Assembly: GCA_020852965.1 (NCBI GenBank)
Contig: JADYZV010000047.1
Location: 1-64,000 of the forward strand
Length of the DNA stretch: 64,000 nucleotides
Direction: 5' to 3'
Source of the DNA: Pirellulaceae bacterium
GTDB lineage: Bacteria > Planctomycetota > Planctomycetia > Pirellulales > Pirellulaceae
Position numbers and translations under genes: made by a program. Within the stretch, counting starts at the first letter, position 1. Each line of letters begins with the position of its first letter. Shown one piece after another: positions 46,671 to 54,674 of the stretch. Under the pieces are notes generated by a model, which saw only the letters and a list, made by a program, of their open reading frames with translations, was not told where the DNA came from and searched no databases.

Positions 46671-47339
46671 ATGACAAAGCCAAAGGAATCATCCGGAGTC
46701 GAAGAACTGATCGGTCGTTTGCGCGAGCAGGGTGTCGAAGAAGGCAAGGCTCAGGCTGATGCGCTCATGGAGCAAACTCGCCTCAAGGCGGAGCGGCACC
46801 TTGACGAGGCAAAACGAGAAGCAGATGGGCTGCTACAGAGGGCACGCGAAAACGCCGAAAAAACGAAGCGAGCTGGCGAGGAAGCCGTGCAGTTGGCGGT
46901 GCGGGATGCGATCCTCAGCCTCAAGTCGGAAATGGTGGACCAGTTTTCCGATCGAGTTCGACGTCTGGTGAGCCGAGAGTTGAATGACGGCGATTTTTTG
47001 AAGCAGCTAATCTTGGAAATCGGCGGAAGGTCAGCTCCAGATCGCGATCAATCCGCCAAGCTGCTGCTCCCGAATGATGCCATCGGCCTGGAGCAACTGC
47101 GCAGCGATCCAGAAGAAGTCAAAGAGGGCAACCTCAGCCACTTCGTCGCCTCGATCACAAAGGAAATGCTTCGTGACGGCTTGGAACTCGGCACCCGAGA
47201 AGACACGTCCGCTGGCATCCGTATCCAATTGCTCGACGAAAATGTCGAGATTGAATTGACCGATGAGGCTATTGCGGAATTGCTGCTACGGCACTTAGTC
47301 CCACGATTTCGCGCGATCATGGAGGGAATTATCCAGTGA
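46671..47339 (+). CDS. atpE: V/A-type ATPase subunit E (peripheral stalk)
   Basis: 222 residues: an N-terminal charged coiled coil (EQTRLKAERHLDEAKREAD, LLQRARENAEKTKRAGEEA) and a C-terminal globular domain (LEQLRSDPEEVKEG, EDTSAGIRIQLLDENVEIEL) typical of subunit E, which binds the head and forms the stator. Strong ribosome binding site AAGGAG 10 bases upstream. Its TGA stop overlaps the GTG start of the next gene. The usual partner subunit G/H was not found in the operon. Confidence 0.9.
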   Translation: MTKPKESSGVEELIGRLREQGVEEGKAQADALMEQTRLKAERHLDEAKREADGLLQRARENAEKTKRAGEEAVQLAVRDAILSLKSEMVDQFSDRVRRLVSRELNDGDFLKQLILEIGGRSAPDRDQSAKLLLPNDAIGLEQLRSDPEEVKEGNLSHFVASITKEMLRDGLELGTREDTSAGIRIQLLDENVEIELTDEAIAELLLRHLVPRFRAIMEGIIQ

Positions 47340-48001
47340 CCGCAGCCACCAATTACCACTGGTTCATTTCCAGCCTGCCGCATATGCCCCGCTCGTTTGA
47401 TGTTGAGCATGTGCCGATCTCCGGGATTCGTCTGCAAGAGAGACTGAGGATGTTGGGCGACGACGACAAGAACACAGTCGAACAAGTTCAACGCTTTTTG
47501 TTGTGGGATCGACAGCAGCCGGAACGCACAGACGAAGATGTGCAAATGGAATACGACCGTCTGATGTCTTCCGTTTCCAATCCGCTTGTCCGCGATATCA
47601 TCACTTATCGCATGGATGTGCGCACGATTACATCCGCATTGCGTAGACGGCGTCTTGGGTTTGGGCCACCAACCGCTGTTGGCCAGTATGTGGACCATAT
47701 TCGCAAGCACTGGAATCATTCTGATTTCCGTCTGCAGCGAGAGCATCCCTGGATTTCCGGCGTCCGTGAGGCGTTGGACGCAAACAAGCCGTTGTCGGTA
47801 GAACGCCAACTCTTGAATGCGACGTGGGATCGCTGGGTGAAACTTTCAGACGGATTTTGTTTCTCGTTCGAGACGATTCTGTTGTATCTCGCGCGCTGGG
47901 AGATTGTTGATCGCTGGACCCGGCTCGATGAATCGGCGGGGCGGAAAAAGTTTGAACAACTGTTGGCACAAACAATGGCTTCTGGCGGAGGCATCAAATG
48001 A
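47336..48001 (+). CDS. DUF2764-like, V-ATPase subunit C-like protein
   Basis: 221 residues, GTG start in a GTGA overlap with subunit E. NYHWFISSLPHMP at the start and the helical, Trp/Arg-rich body fit the DUF2764 family, found between subunits E and A in chlamydial-type V-ATPase operons and thought to replace subunit C that links head and membrane part. Assignment rests on that position and the N-terminal pattern; sequence similarity is moderate. The stop overlaps the subunit A start as ATGA. Confidence 0.78.
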   Translation: MTAATNYHWFISSLPHMPRSFDVEHVPISGIRLQERLRMLGDDDKNTVEQVQRFLLWDRQQPERTDEDVQMEYDRLMSSVSNPLVRDIITYRMDVRTITSALRRRRLGFGPPTAVGQYVDHIRKHWNHSDFRLQREHPWISGVREALDANKPLSVERQLLNATWDRWVKLSDGFCFSFETILLYLARWEIVDRWTRLDESAGRKKFEQLLAQTMASGGGIK

Positions 48002-49788
48002 CGTCGGAGATAAAAACAGGCACTAGCGTAACGGCCGTCAATGGCAATATCGTGTCAATCGAAGTACCTGATGGGCACATCGTCAAGAACGAAGTCGCCT
48101 ATGTTTGTCTCGGCGACAAGCGATTGAAATCCGAAGTGCTCAGAGTTTACGGAAACGAAGCGGATTTGCAGGTGTTCGAGGACACCGAAGGAGTGAGGGT
48201 CGGTAATGGGGTCGAATTATCGCACCAGTTACTATCCGCATCGCTTGGTCCAGGGTTGCTGGGCTGCGTCTTTGACGGCTTGCAGAATCCGTTGGAAACA
48301 CTTGCGAACCGCGACGGGTTCTTCCTACAACGTGGCCACTACGCCGACTCGCTCGACCGTTCACACAAATGGTCCTTTGTGCCGCTGCGCCGTACAGGTG
48401 AACGACTTCGCGCTGGTGATATCCTAGGCACCGTTCAGGAACGCGGCGTCGAACACAAGATCATGGTGCCCTTTAACTTGAGCGGTCAAGCGGAACTGAC
48501 TTGGATTCAGGGAGGTAGCTTCACAGTTGACGAACCCATTGCCCGCATTCGTGACGCGCAAGGTGAGCGTCCGTTGAAGATGCTGCAAGAGTGGCCGGTC
48601 CGCGTTCCATTACCAGCAGACCTCTTGCAGCGGCAATTGGTCCAGCGAAAGTATCCGTCCGAGCCGCTGGTCACCACCATTCGGACCATTGACACGTTCT
48701 TCCCCATCGCTCGCGGGGGAACTGCTTGTATTCCGGGTCCGTTCGGAGCGGGAAAGACCGTGTTGCAAACATTGATTGCACGCTATTCCGCCGTTGATGT
48801 TGTGATCGTGGTCGCGTGCGGTGAACGGGCGGGTGAAGTCGTCGATACAATCAACGAATTCTCACAGGCACAAGACCCACGAGGTGGCGGTTCGCTGATG
48901 GATCGAACCGTCATTATTTGCAATACATCTTCGATGCCCGTCGCAGCGCGTGAAGCCTCGATCTACACCGGGATCACGCTTGGTGAATACTACCGACAAA
49001 TGGGCCTCGACGTGCTGCTGTTGGCCGATTCCACATCGCGGTGGGCGCAGGCGATGCGAGAGACGTCTGGACGATTGGAAGAAATTCCTGGCGAAGAAGC
49101 CTTCCCGGCCTATCTCGACTCCGCCATCAAAGGTGTGTATGAACGAGCAGGAGTTCTCACCACTCGCGATGGTTCGCTTGGCAGTCTCACTATGATCGGA
49201 ACGGTTTCGCCTGCCGGAGGCAACTTCGAAGAGCCTGTTACGCAGTCAACACTTGGTACAGTAAAAACTTTTCTCGGCCTTTCTTATGAGCGAGCTTATA
49301 AGAGATTTTATCCGGCAATCGACCCGCTGCTTTCATGGTCGCGCTACCGGGAACAACTACGGGAATATCTTGATCGCGAATTGGCGCCAGACTGGACCGA
49401 TAGTATCAAAGCCCTGCTGGAATTGCTTCGCCAATCGAATGCAATCTACCAAATGATGCAAGTGACCGGCGAGGAAGGGATTTCCCTGGCGGACTTTGTG
49501 ATTTACCAGAAGGCACAGTTCGTGGATACTGCCTATCTGCAGCAAGACGCTTTCGATCCGGTGGACGCCGCAACTCCGATGGATCGTCAACGCACAATGC
49601 TCATGCTGCTGAGAGACGTGACCGAGCGTGAGTTCATGTTCGAGAGCAAAGAGGAAGCTCGCGACTTCTTCGTTCGCATTACCAACACCTTCCGAAATCT
49701 CAACTTTTCGCCGACTGACTCCACTGACTATGCGAAATTCCTTCAGAATTTTCAAGCGACGTTAGGTTCACGCGGCAAGGGCGATTGA
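47998..49788 (+). CDS. atpA: V/A-type ATPase catalytic subunit A
   Basis: 596-residue catalytic subunit. P-loop GPFGAGKTV near 250 (after GGTACIPG), preceding the A-subunit-specific inserted region, then ACGERAGEV, ADSTSRWAQAMRETSGRLEEIPGEEAFPAYL and SPAGGNFEEPVTQSTLG. Full family length. It ends the operon; 24 bases later a convergent anti-sigma gene ends. With B it hydrolyses or makes ATP coupled to ion flow through I and K. Confidence 0.97.
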   Translation: MTSEIKTGTSVTAVNGNIVSIEVPDGHIVKNEVAYVCLGDKRLKSEVLRVYGNEADLQVFEDTEGVRVGNGVELSHQLLSASLGPGLLGCVFDGLQNPLETLANRDGFFLQRGHYADSLDRSHKWSFVPLRRTGERLRAGDILGTVQERGVEHKIMVPFNLSGQAELTWIQGGSFTVDEPIARIRDAQGERPLKMLQEWPVRVPLPADLLQRQLVQRKYPSEPLVTTIRTIDTFFPIARGGTACIPGPFGAGKTVLQTLIARYSAVDVVIVVACGERAGEVVDTINEFSQAQDPRGGGSLMDRTVIICNTSSMPVAAREASIYTGITLGEYYRQMGLDVLLLADSTSRWAQAMRETSGRLEEIPGEEAFPAYLDSAIKGVYERAGVLTTRDGSLGSLTMIGTVSPAGGNFEEPVTQSTLGTVKTFLGLSYERAYKRFYPAIDPLLSWSRYREQLREYLDRELAPDWTDSIKALLELLRQSNAIYQMMQVTGEEGISLADFVIYQKAQFVDTAYLQQDAFDPVDAATPMDRQRTMLMLLRDVTEREFMFESKEEARDFFVRITNTFRNLNFSPTDSTDYAKFLQNFQATLGSRGKGD

Positions 49789-49812
49789 GCGGCCATTGAT
49801 GACTGGTATCCA

Positions 49813-50661
49813 TCAAGAAAATTCTGCCACGATCGTAGCCAGCTCGTCAGTGTCTCGCAGGCCAATCACGGTAACAATTCGCTGACCGAGCTTCCAAGAG
49901 GCAGCAAACTGATTGTCGATTCCGATCAATCGGCAGCTCTTTCCACCGCAGGCCACCCGAACACTTGAGTACCCTTTAAACCAATCTTCAATGCCTGCGC
50001 TGTGTTCAAAGATTGCCACGCAAGTTCCATCGCTACGCTGCCAGACGGCTTGGATGCACTTGCAGCAGGGCATGTCAAGGACATACAGCGAATCCCGCGT
50101 ATAGCCCTGCGGAGGCGGCTTAATGTTTGAAGGGCGGTAGCCAACGAGCCGAATTGCTTCTTCCGCCGCAACTAGTCTCCCAGAATACTTCTTTAGTAAG
50201 CTTCTCTGCGCAAGCACAGGCTCGGAGCTGAATTGCTGAACATACTGTTCAAGTGGATCATGGGCATGCTGGCCATGACGCCCCAAAAGAAAGCTCCAGG
50301 CGATGGTGAGCCCAACTAACAATACGACGGAGATGCTCAATACTGCAATGACTGGTCGTCGTAGCAATCGTCTTCTTCGTGGCAATTCGTCGCGCACTAC
50401 GTTTGAAACCATTGCTCCCGATGGCTGCTGAATCGGTGGCCTTCCATCCTGTAGTGACGCACTGATGCGTTGCCAGAGTTCGGGGCCTGGCTTGGGCGAA
50501 ATCACACTCCTGGTCGCAGTTGAGATTCGGCGTATTTCAGCGAGTTCGGTCGAGCAGTGGGCGCATCCCTCTAAGTGCACTTCTAGCCGTGCTCTTTGCT
50601 CGCTGTCCAACTCGCCATCATGGTAGATCGACAGAAGTCGGTGGTATTCGTCGCAATTCAT
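49813..50661 (-). CDS. zf-HC2 anti-sigma factor with Cys-rich sensor domain (paralog)
   Basis: 282 residues with the same layout as the protein at 30990: anti-sigma zinc domain (MNCDEYHRLLSIYHDGEL, HLEGCAHC), membrane helix near 103-123 (VIAVLSISVVLLVGLTIAW) and an outer domain with LDMPCCKCIQAVWQRSDGT and ACGGKSCRLIGID. The shared MPCCxC and CxxxxC motifs suggest metal sensing. Segments such as AIRLVGYRPSN also match. The candidate partner sigma factor lies upstream at 51465, with a BON gene between on the other strand. Recent duplication or parallel sensors for different metals are possible. Confidence 0.85.
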   Translation of the reverse strand: MNCDEYHRLLSIYHDGELDSEQRARLEVHLEGCAHCSTELAEIRRISTATRSVISPKPGPELWQRISASLQDGRPPIQQPSGAMVSNVVRDELPRRRRLLRRPVIAVLSISVVLLVGLTIAWSFLLGRHGQHAHDPLEQYVQQFSSEPVLAQRSLLKKYSGRLVAAEEAIRLVGYRPSNIKPPPQGYTRDSLYVLDMPCCKCIQAVWQRSDGTCVAIFEHSAGIEDWFKGYSSVRVACGGKSCRLIGIDNQFAASWKLGQRIVTVIGLRDTDELATIVAEFS

Positions 50662-50940
50662 TGGATGTCTTTGGGAATGTTAGGCACGATCAAGCGGTTT
50701 TCAACGAATCGATCGCGACTCCTCATGTTGGATGCAGCAAATATAGCGATTCTTCTTAGGAAATGCAGCAATTCACTGACTTAGGAAAGGCGGCAATTCG
50801 ATCGGGATTTCGCGAATGCAGCGCATTTATTGACAAATGAACGAAGTGCCGGGACCTCTGTTGCATCAAACAAGGGTAACACGAGGCCTTTCAGCAATAG
50901 GCCCATGATTCTGAGGGTTTGGGATTGAAAGGAGAAACAT

Positions 50941-51285
50941 TTGAGCGTCTCGACTTGGAGAATGCAACGCCGAGCAAAACTCGGTATGCATCGAGTCGTA
51001 ATGACAAAACAAGGTAATTCGATGTGTGGTCAAGACGAGTCATCTGAAGGTCGGGCGTGTTGCCTTACCACTTTAGTGCGGAGGCGTTTGCATTCGTGCG
51101 GCTACGCCGCCCTCAAATCAGTTGAGTGCACACATGAAAGCGGAGTGCTTACTCTGCGAGGTTCAGTTGCAAGCTTTTACCTCAAGCAAGTCGCACAAGA
51201 ACGGATACGTACTATCGAGGGCATTACGCGAATCTGTAATGAGCTCGAAGTCCAGTACAATGAATGCGACGAGTGTTCGAATTGA
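50941..51285 (+). CDS. Small BON-domain protein
   Basis: 114 residues if the TTG at 50941 is used; internal ATGs at 50962, 50986, 51001 and 51022 are alternatives and the true start is unclear. The C-terminal 65 residues (LVRRRLHSCGYAALKSV, CTHESGVLTLRGSVASFYLKQVAQERIRTIEGI, CNELEV) form a BON domain, usually binding phospholipid or acting in the periplasm. No signal peptide is visible with this start. Cys residues are frequent. It is divergent from the anti-sigma gene and convergent with the sigma gene. Confidence 0.75.
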   Translation: MSVSTWRMQRRAKLGMHRVVMTKQGNSMCGQDESSEGRACCLTTLVRRRLHSCGYAALKSVECTHESGVLTLRGSVASFYLKQVAQERIRTIEGITRICNELEVQYNECDECSN

Positions 51286-51464
51286 TTCTCGACATTTGTT
51301 TCTGGATGTCGCAACCCCTGCTTACTTCAATCAGCTAGAATCCCAACGGCGAACTAAGAACTAGAAATCGCGATGAGCGCGTCAACTTTCCAGACACACA
51401 GCGAATTGTCCAGCGCGACGTGTTGCGAGTAGGGATACAGAGCTTTTCGGGATAGCCTTGCCCA

Positions 51465-52058
51465 TTATGAGTTCGCAGCTTCGTCGATCAACTTGCGAAG
51501 GCAATGTCGCGCCCGGCTCAAGCGCGAGGCTACGGTACCCTCAGCAATATCAAGCGCCAACGCTATGTCGTAATACGATAGCTGCTCGATTTCGCGAAGT
51601 AGTATGATGGCTCGAAGGTTGGGATCGAGACGGCTCAGGGCGTGTTCCAACAGGTCGCGTTGATCCAACTGCGTGATCTCGTCAGTTTGCTCGTCACTTG
51701 GATCACTCAACATCGGTTGGTCGGGTACGCGCTGCGGCCGTCGTCTTAAAAACTGCAATGCCTCGTTTGAGGCCAGTCGGTATAGCCACGTCGAGAACGA
51801 AGACCGACCCTGAAACTTGTTCAACTTTTGAAAGACGCACAGAAAGACTTGCTGAGTAAGATCGTCCGCATTGGATGAACCGACCATGCGGCACATTAGC
51901 CGATACACTTTGTCACAATGCTGCTCATAGAGCTTTTGCTGCGCATCCTGGTGGCCGCCCAAGCATTCTGCGAGCAGTTGCCTCTCGCCGTCGGGTAAGC
52001 CACACATACCGCTTGCGTTTGAAGGCTTGTTTTCTAAATGAACGTTCTGGTTGGGCAT
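51465..52058 (-). CDS. ECF RNA polymerase sigma factor
   Basis: 197 residues from ATG 52058, preceded by AAGGAA; the frame to 52112 is longer but unsupported. Sigma2 blocks KLYEQHCDKVYRLMCRMVG, DDLTQQVFLCVFQKLNKFQGRSSFSTWLYRLASNEAL, and sigma4 LDPNLRAIILLREIEQLSYYDIALALDIAEGTVASRLSRARHCL. RpoE/CnrH-like group. Probably held by the Cys-rich anti-sigma factor encoded 0.8 kb downstream, or by its paralog in the metal cluster, neither of which has a closer sigma gene. Targets likely include the metal-resistance genes; inference. Confidence 0.9.
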   Translation of the reverse strand: MPNQNVHLENKPSNASGMCGLPDGERQLLAECLGGHQDAQQKLYEQHCDKVYRLMCRMVGSSNADDLTQQVFLCVFQKLNKFQGRSSFSTWLYRLASNEALQFLRRRPQRVPDQPMLSDPSDEQTDEITQLDQRDLLEHALSRLDPNLRAIILLREIEQLSYYDIALALDIAEGTVASRLSRARHCLRKLIDEAANS

Positions 52059-52480
52059 TTTTGCATTCCTTGGTAGGGAAACAATTTCCCATATTACGTC
52101 GCACACGCACAATGATGTCTAGCAATATTTATACCGAGTTGGGGTATATGCAGAGCGAGCTAGGTCGTTCCTGAAAAATGCTTGATATCCAACGATATGG
52201 AGATGTGCGCCCTTCCTAGACAATCCTCAGAGCTGCGTGCTTCAGTGCACACTCCACGTGCGGGAATGCACACGCTCACATGAAGCAAATGCAAAGCTGT
52301 CGAGAAGAAACCAGCCGTTCGGATCGTCACAGCTGCGGTCAGTCTTCGCTACTGGGATTCTGAAAACTTCCGTGAAGGAATTCAACTTTGGGAGCATCCA
52401 ATACAGCGTAGGACGAACGACGGCGGAACGTTCCGCCGAAGCGTCATTGTTCCGAATCCCTGATGACTAGAGGTGAAATC
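52059..52480. other. Intergenic region with operator-like palindrome
   Basis: About 420 bases between the divergent sigma gene and the Cys-rich peptide, so both promoters lie here. Small frames are unsupported. The main structure is the palindrome at 52421-52438. Confidence 0.5.
52421..52438. promoter_or_regulatory. 18-bp perfect palindrome upstream of the Cys-rich peptide gene
   Basis: CGGCGGAACGTTCCGCCG is exactly self-complementary and ends 42 bases before the ATG. It has no following T-run, so an operator is more likely than a terminator. Confidence 0.5.
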
Positions 52481-52708
52481 ATGTTATTGAAATCAGTAGC
52501 AACGAGTTTTTTGGCTCTCGGGCTCTTCGGCACAGCTGCGTTGAGCGTACGCTCATATGACAGGTCTCCGAGTACCGTGGTTCAAACAAGTCCGACGGAA
52601 TTGACCGAGTTGGCCAGTAACACGTGCTGCGCAAAGCGTGCGTACTGCTGCACCGTCAAACGCAGTTGCTGCGGCAACTCGGCAGTGCCCCAAGACGACG
52701 ACCAATAG
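52481..52708 (+). CDS. Small secreted peptide with three CC pairs
   Basis: 75 residues from ATG 52481 (MLLKSVATSFLALGLFGTAALS, a signal peptide); an ATG at 52463 would add six. The mature peptide ends in CCAKRAYCCTVKRSCCG, three vicinal Cys pairs spaced by five residues with Lys/Arg between, then an acidic tail. The pattern suggests metal binding or a disulfide-rich fold; no family recognised. It sits between a probable metal-responsive sigma factor and glycogen genes. A perfect palindrome lies upstream. Confidence 0.6.
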   Translation: MLLKSVATSFLALGLFGTAALSVRSYDRSPSTVVQTSPTELTELASNTCCAKRAYCCTVKRSCCGNSAVPQDDDQ

Positions 52709-52846
52709 ATGAGCTAAACACTCTTCATGTAGATGGCGCAAGGGCTGGCGAAAACGGTTGAAGAATTCATCGAATTTGAGTCAGCTCAACGTGATATACC
52801 AATGCTTTAACAAGCAGTAACACATGGATGACAGACGACCCGACCA

Positions 52847-54583
52847 ATGCTCAGCAACGAAAAACAAGTGTCGGCGCCAACGGTTGCCTATTTCTCAATG
52901 GAGATTGCACTCGATCCGACCATGCCGACTTACAGTGGCGGATTGGGGGTTCTCGCTGGCGACACCTTGCGGGCGGCAGCCGACATGTGCGTTTCTATGA
53001 TCGCGGTTACCTTGCTGCATCGACAGGGCTACTTGTCACAAACGATCGATGCCGAAGGTTGGCAACATGAACAACCATCTGATTGGCTTGTCGAAGAGCA
53101 TTGTCGGGAACTTCCTCAGCGTGCAGAGGTCGTAATCGAAGGCCGGACGGTCCATATCCGATCATGGCGGTATGACGTGATCGGATGCGAAGGGCACCTA
53201 CTTCCAGTTTTGCTTCTAGATACGGACTTGGATGAAAACGCAGCAGTGGATCGGGCGTTGACGCAGCAACTCTACGGAGGAGACAGTCGACATCGTCTGT
53301 GCCAGGAAGTTGTGCTGGGAATCGGTGGAGTCCGAATTCTTCGATCACTTCGCCTTGAGTCGCTCGTTCAATTTCACATGAATGAGGGTCATGCGGCACT
53401 GCTCGGGTTAGAGCTACTTGATGAGCGTGCGAAATCACTTGGTCGCGAGCTTTTCAACTCAGAAGATGTCCAGGCCGTTCGGAAGCAATGCGTATTCACG
53501 ACGCACACGCCCGTTCCGGCTGGCCATGATCGCTTCGGTTTTGATCTCGTCAAACAAGTGCTATGCCGATCCGATCTATTCGACATGCACGAAGTGTTCT
53601 GCTGTGCGGGTGAGCTGAACATGACCTACCTTGCCCTGAACTTGAGTCACTACGTGAACGGCGTGGCAAAGAAGCACGGTGAAGTATCGCGTCACATGTT
53701 AGTGCCCAAAGACGTGAACCATCAATACGCCATCGACCACATCACCAATGGCGTTCACGTTGCGACTTGGGCGTCCCCCTCCTTCTCCGAACTGTTTGAT
53801 CGTTTTATCCCGGGATGGCGTGAGGACAATGCAAGTTTGCGTAGCGCACTGGCGATACCGTCCGACGAAGTCTGGCAGGCTCACCGCACTGCTAAAATGC
53901 GCCTGATCGACCACATCAACTTGGACAATGATACGGTGTTCGATCCGCTGACGATTACGCTCGGATTCGCACGACGAGCGACTGCGTATAAGCGTGCGAA
54001 CTTATTGATCAGCGATCCAAAGAGACTCCACAGAATCTTCGAAATGCATGGGCCAATACAGGTCGTCTTCGCGGGTAAAGCACACCCACTCGATATAGAC
54101 GGAAAGCGTTTGATCCAAAAGATTGTGCGAGCCAAGAATCAACTGCACCCCGCAGTTAAGCTTGTCTATTTGGAGAACTACGACTGGGAACTTGCCCGAC
54201 TCGTCATTGCCGGCGTTGACGTATGGATCAACACACCGCAACCGCCGCTGGAGGCATCCGGTACCAGCGGAATGAAAGCGGCAATCAACGGTGTGCCGAG
54301 TCTTAGCATATTGGATGGATGGTGGATCGAAGGTTGTGTCGAAGGCATAACTGGCTGGGCATTTGGAAACGCCACGCCAGCGAATCCCGCTAATGTTAAT
54401 CGGTTCAAGGAAGACGCAGATGCACTGTACGACAAGCTCGAACAAGTGGTCGTTCCGCTGTATTACCAGAAGCCCGACCAATGGCGGCGGATTATGGCGC
54501 ACTCGATCGCGCTGAATGGATCCCATTTCAATACCCAACGCATGGTGCAGCAGTACGTGATAAAGGCCTACTATGGAGGCTAA
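52847..54583 (+). CDS. glgP: Alpha-glucan (glycogen) phosphorylase, short form
   Basis: 578 residues, of the short alpha-glucan phosphorylase type. It releases glucose-1-phosphate from glycogen using pyridoxal phosphate. The N-terminal AYFSMEIALDPTMPTYSGGLGVLAGD and TPVPAGHDRF are family blocks; the PLP-lysine region is EASGTSGMKAAINGVPSLSILDGWW-like (SGMKAA). GFARRATAYKRANLL contributes to phosphate binding. ATG 52847 is used. It forms a likely operon with glgX 91 bases downstream. Confidence 0.93.
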   Translation: MLSNEKQVSAPTVAYFSMEIALDPTMPTYSGGLGVLAGDTLRAAADMCVSMIAVTLLHRQGYLSQTIDAEGWQHEQPSDWLVEEHCRELPQRAEVVIEGRTVHIRSWRYDVIGCEGHLLPVLLLDTDLDENAAVDRALTQQLYGGDSRHRLCQEVVLGIGGVRILRSLRLESLVQFHMNEGHAALLGLELLDERAKSLGRELFNSEDVQAVRKQCVFTTHTPVPAGHDRFGFDLVKQVLCRSDLFDMHEVFCCAGELNMTYLALNLSHYVNGVAKKHGEVSRHMLVPKDVNHQYAIDHITNGVHVATWASPSFSELFDRFIPGWREDNASLRSALAIPSDEVWQAHRTAKMRLIDHINLDNDTVFDPLTITLGFARRATAYKRANLLISDPKRLHRIFEMHGPIQVVFAGKAHPLDIDGKRLIQKIVRAKNQLHPAVKLVYLENYDWELARLVIAGVDVWINTPQPPLEASGTSGMKAAINGVPSLSILDGWWIEGCVEGITGWAFGNATPANPANVNRFKEDADALYDKLEQVVVPLYYQKPDQWRRIMAHSIALNGSHFNTQRMVQQYVIKAYYGG

Positions 54584-54674
54584 ACGGGGTGGCGAACTAA
54601 GAAAGTTTGAGCGAGAATTTGCAGGTCGCGTTTGAACTCACGCACGATTGGCGCACTAGAAACTGGACAGTTCA

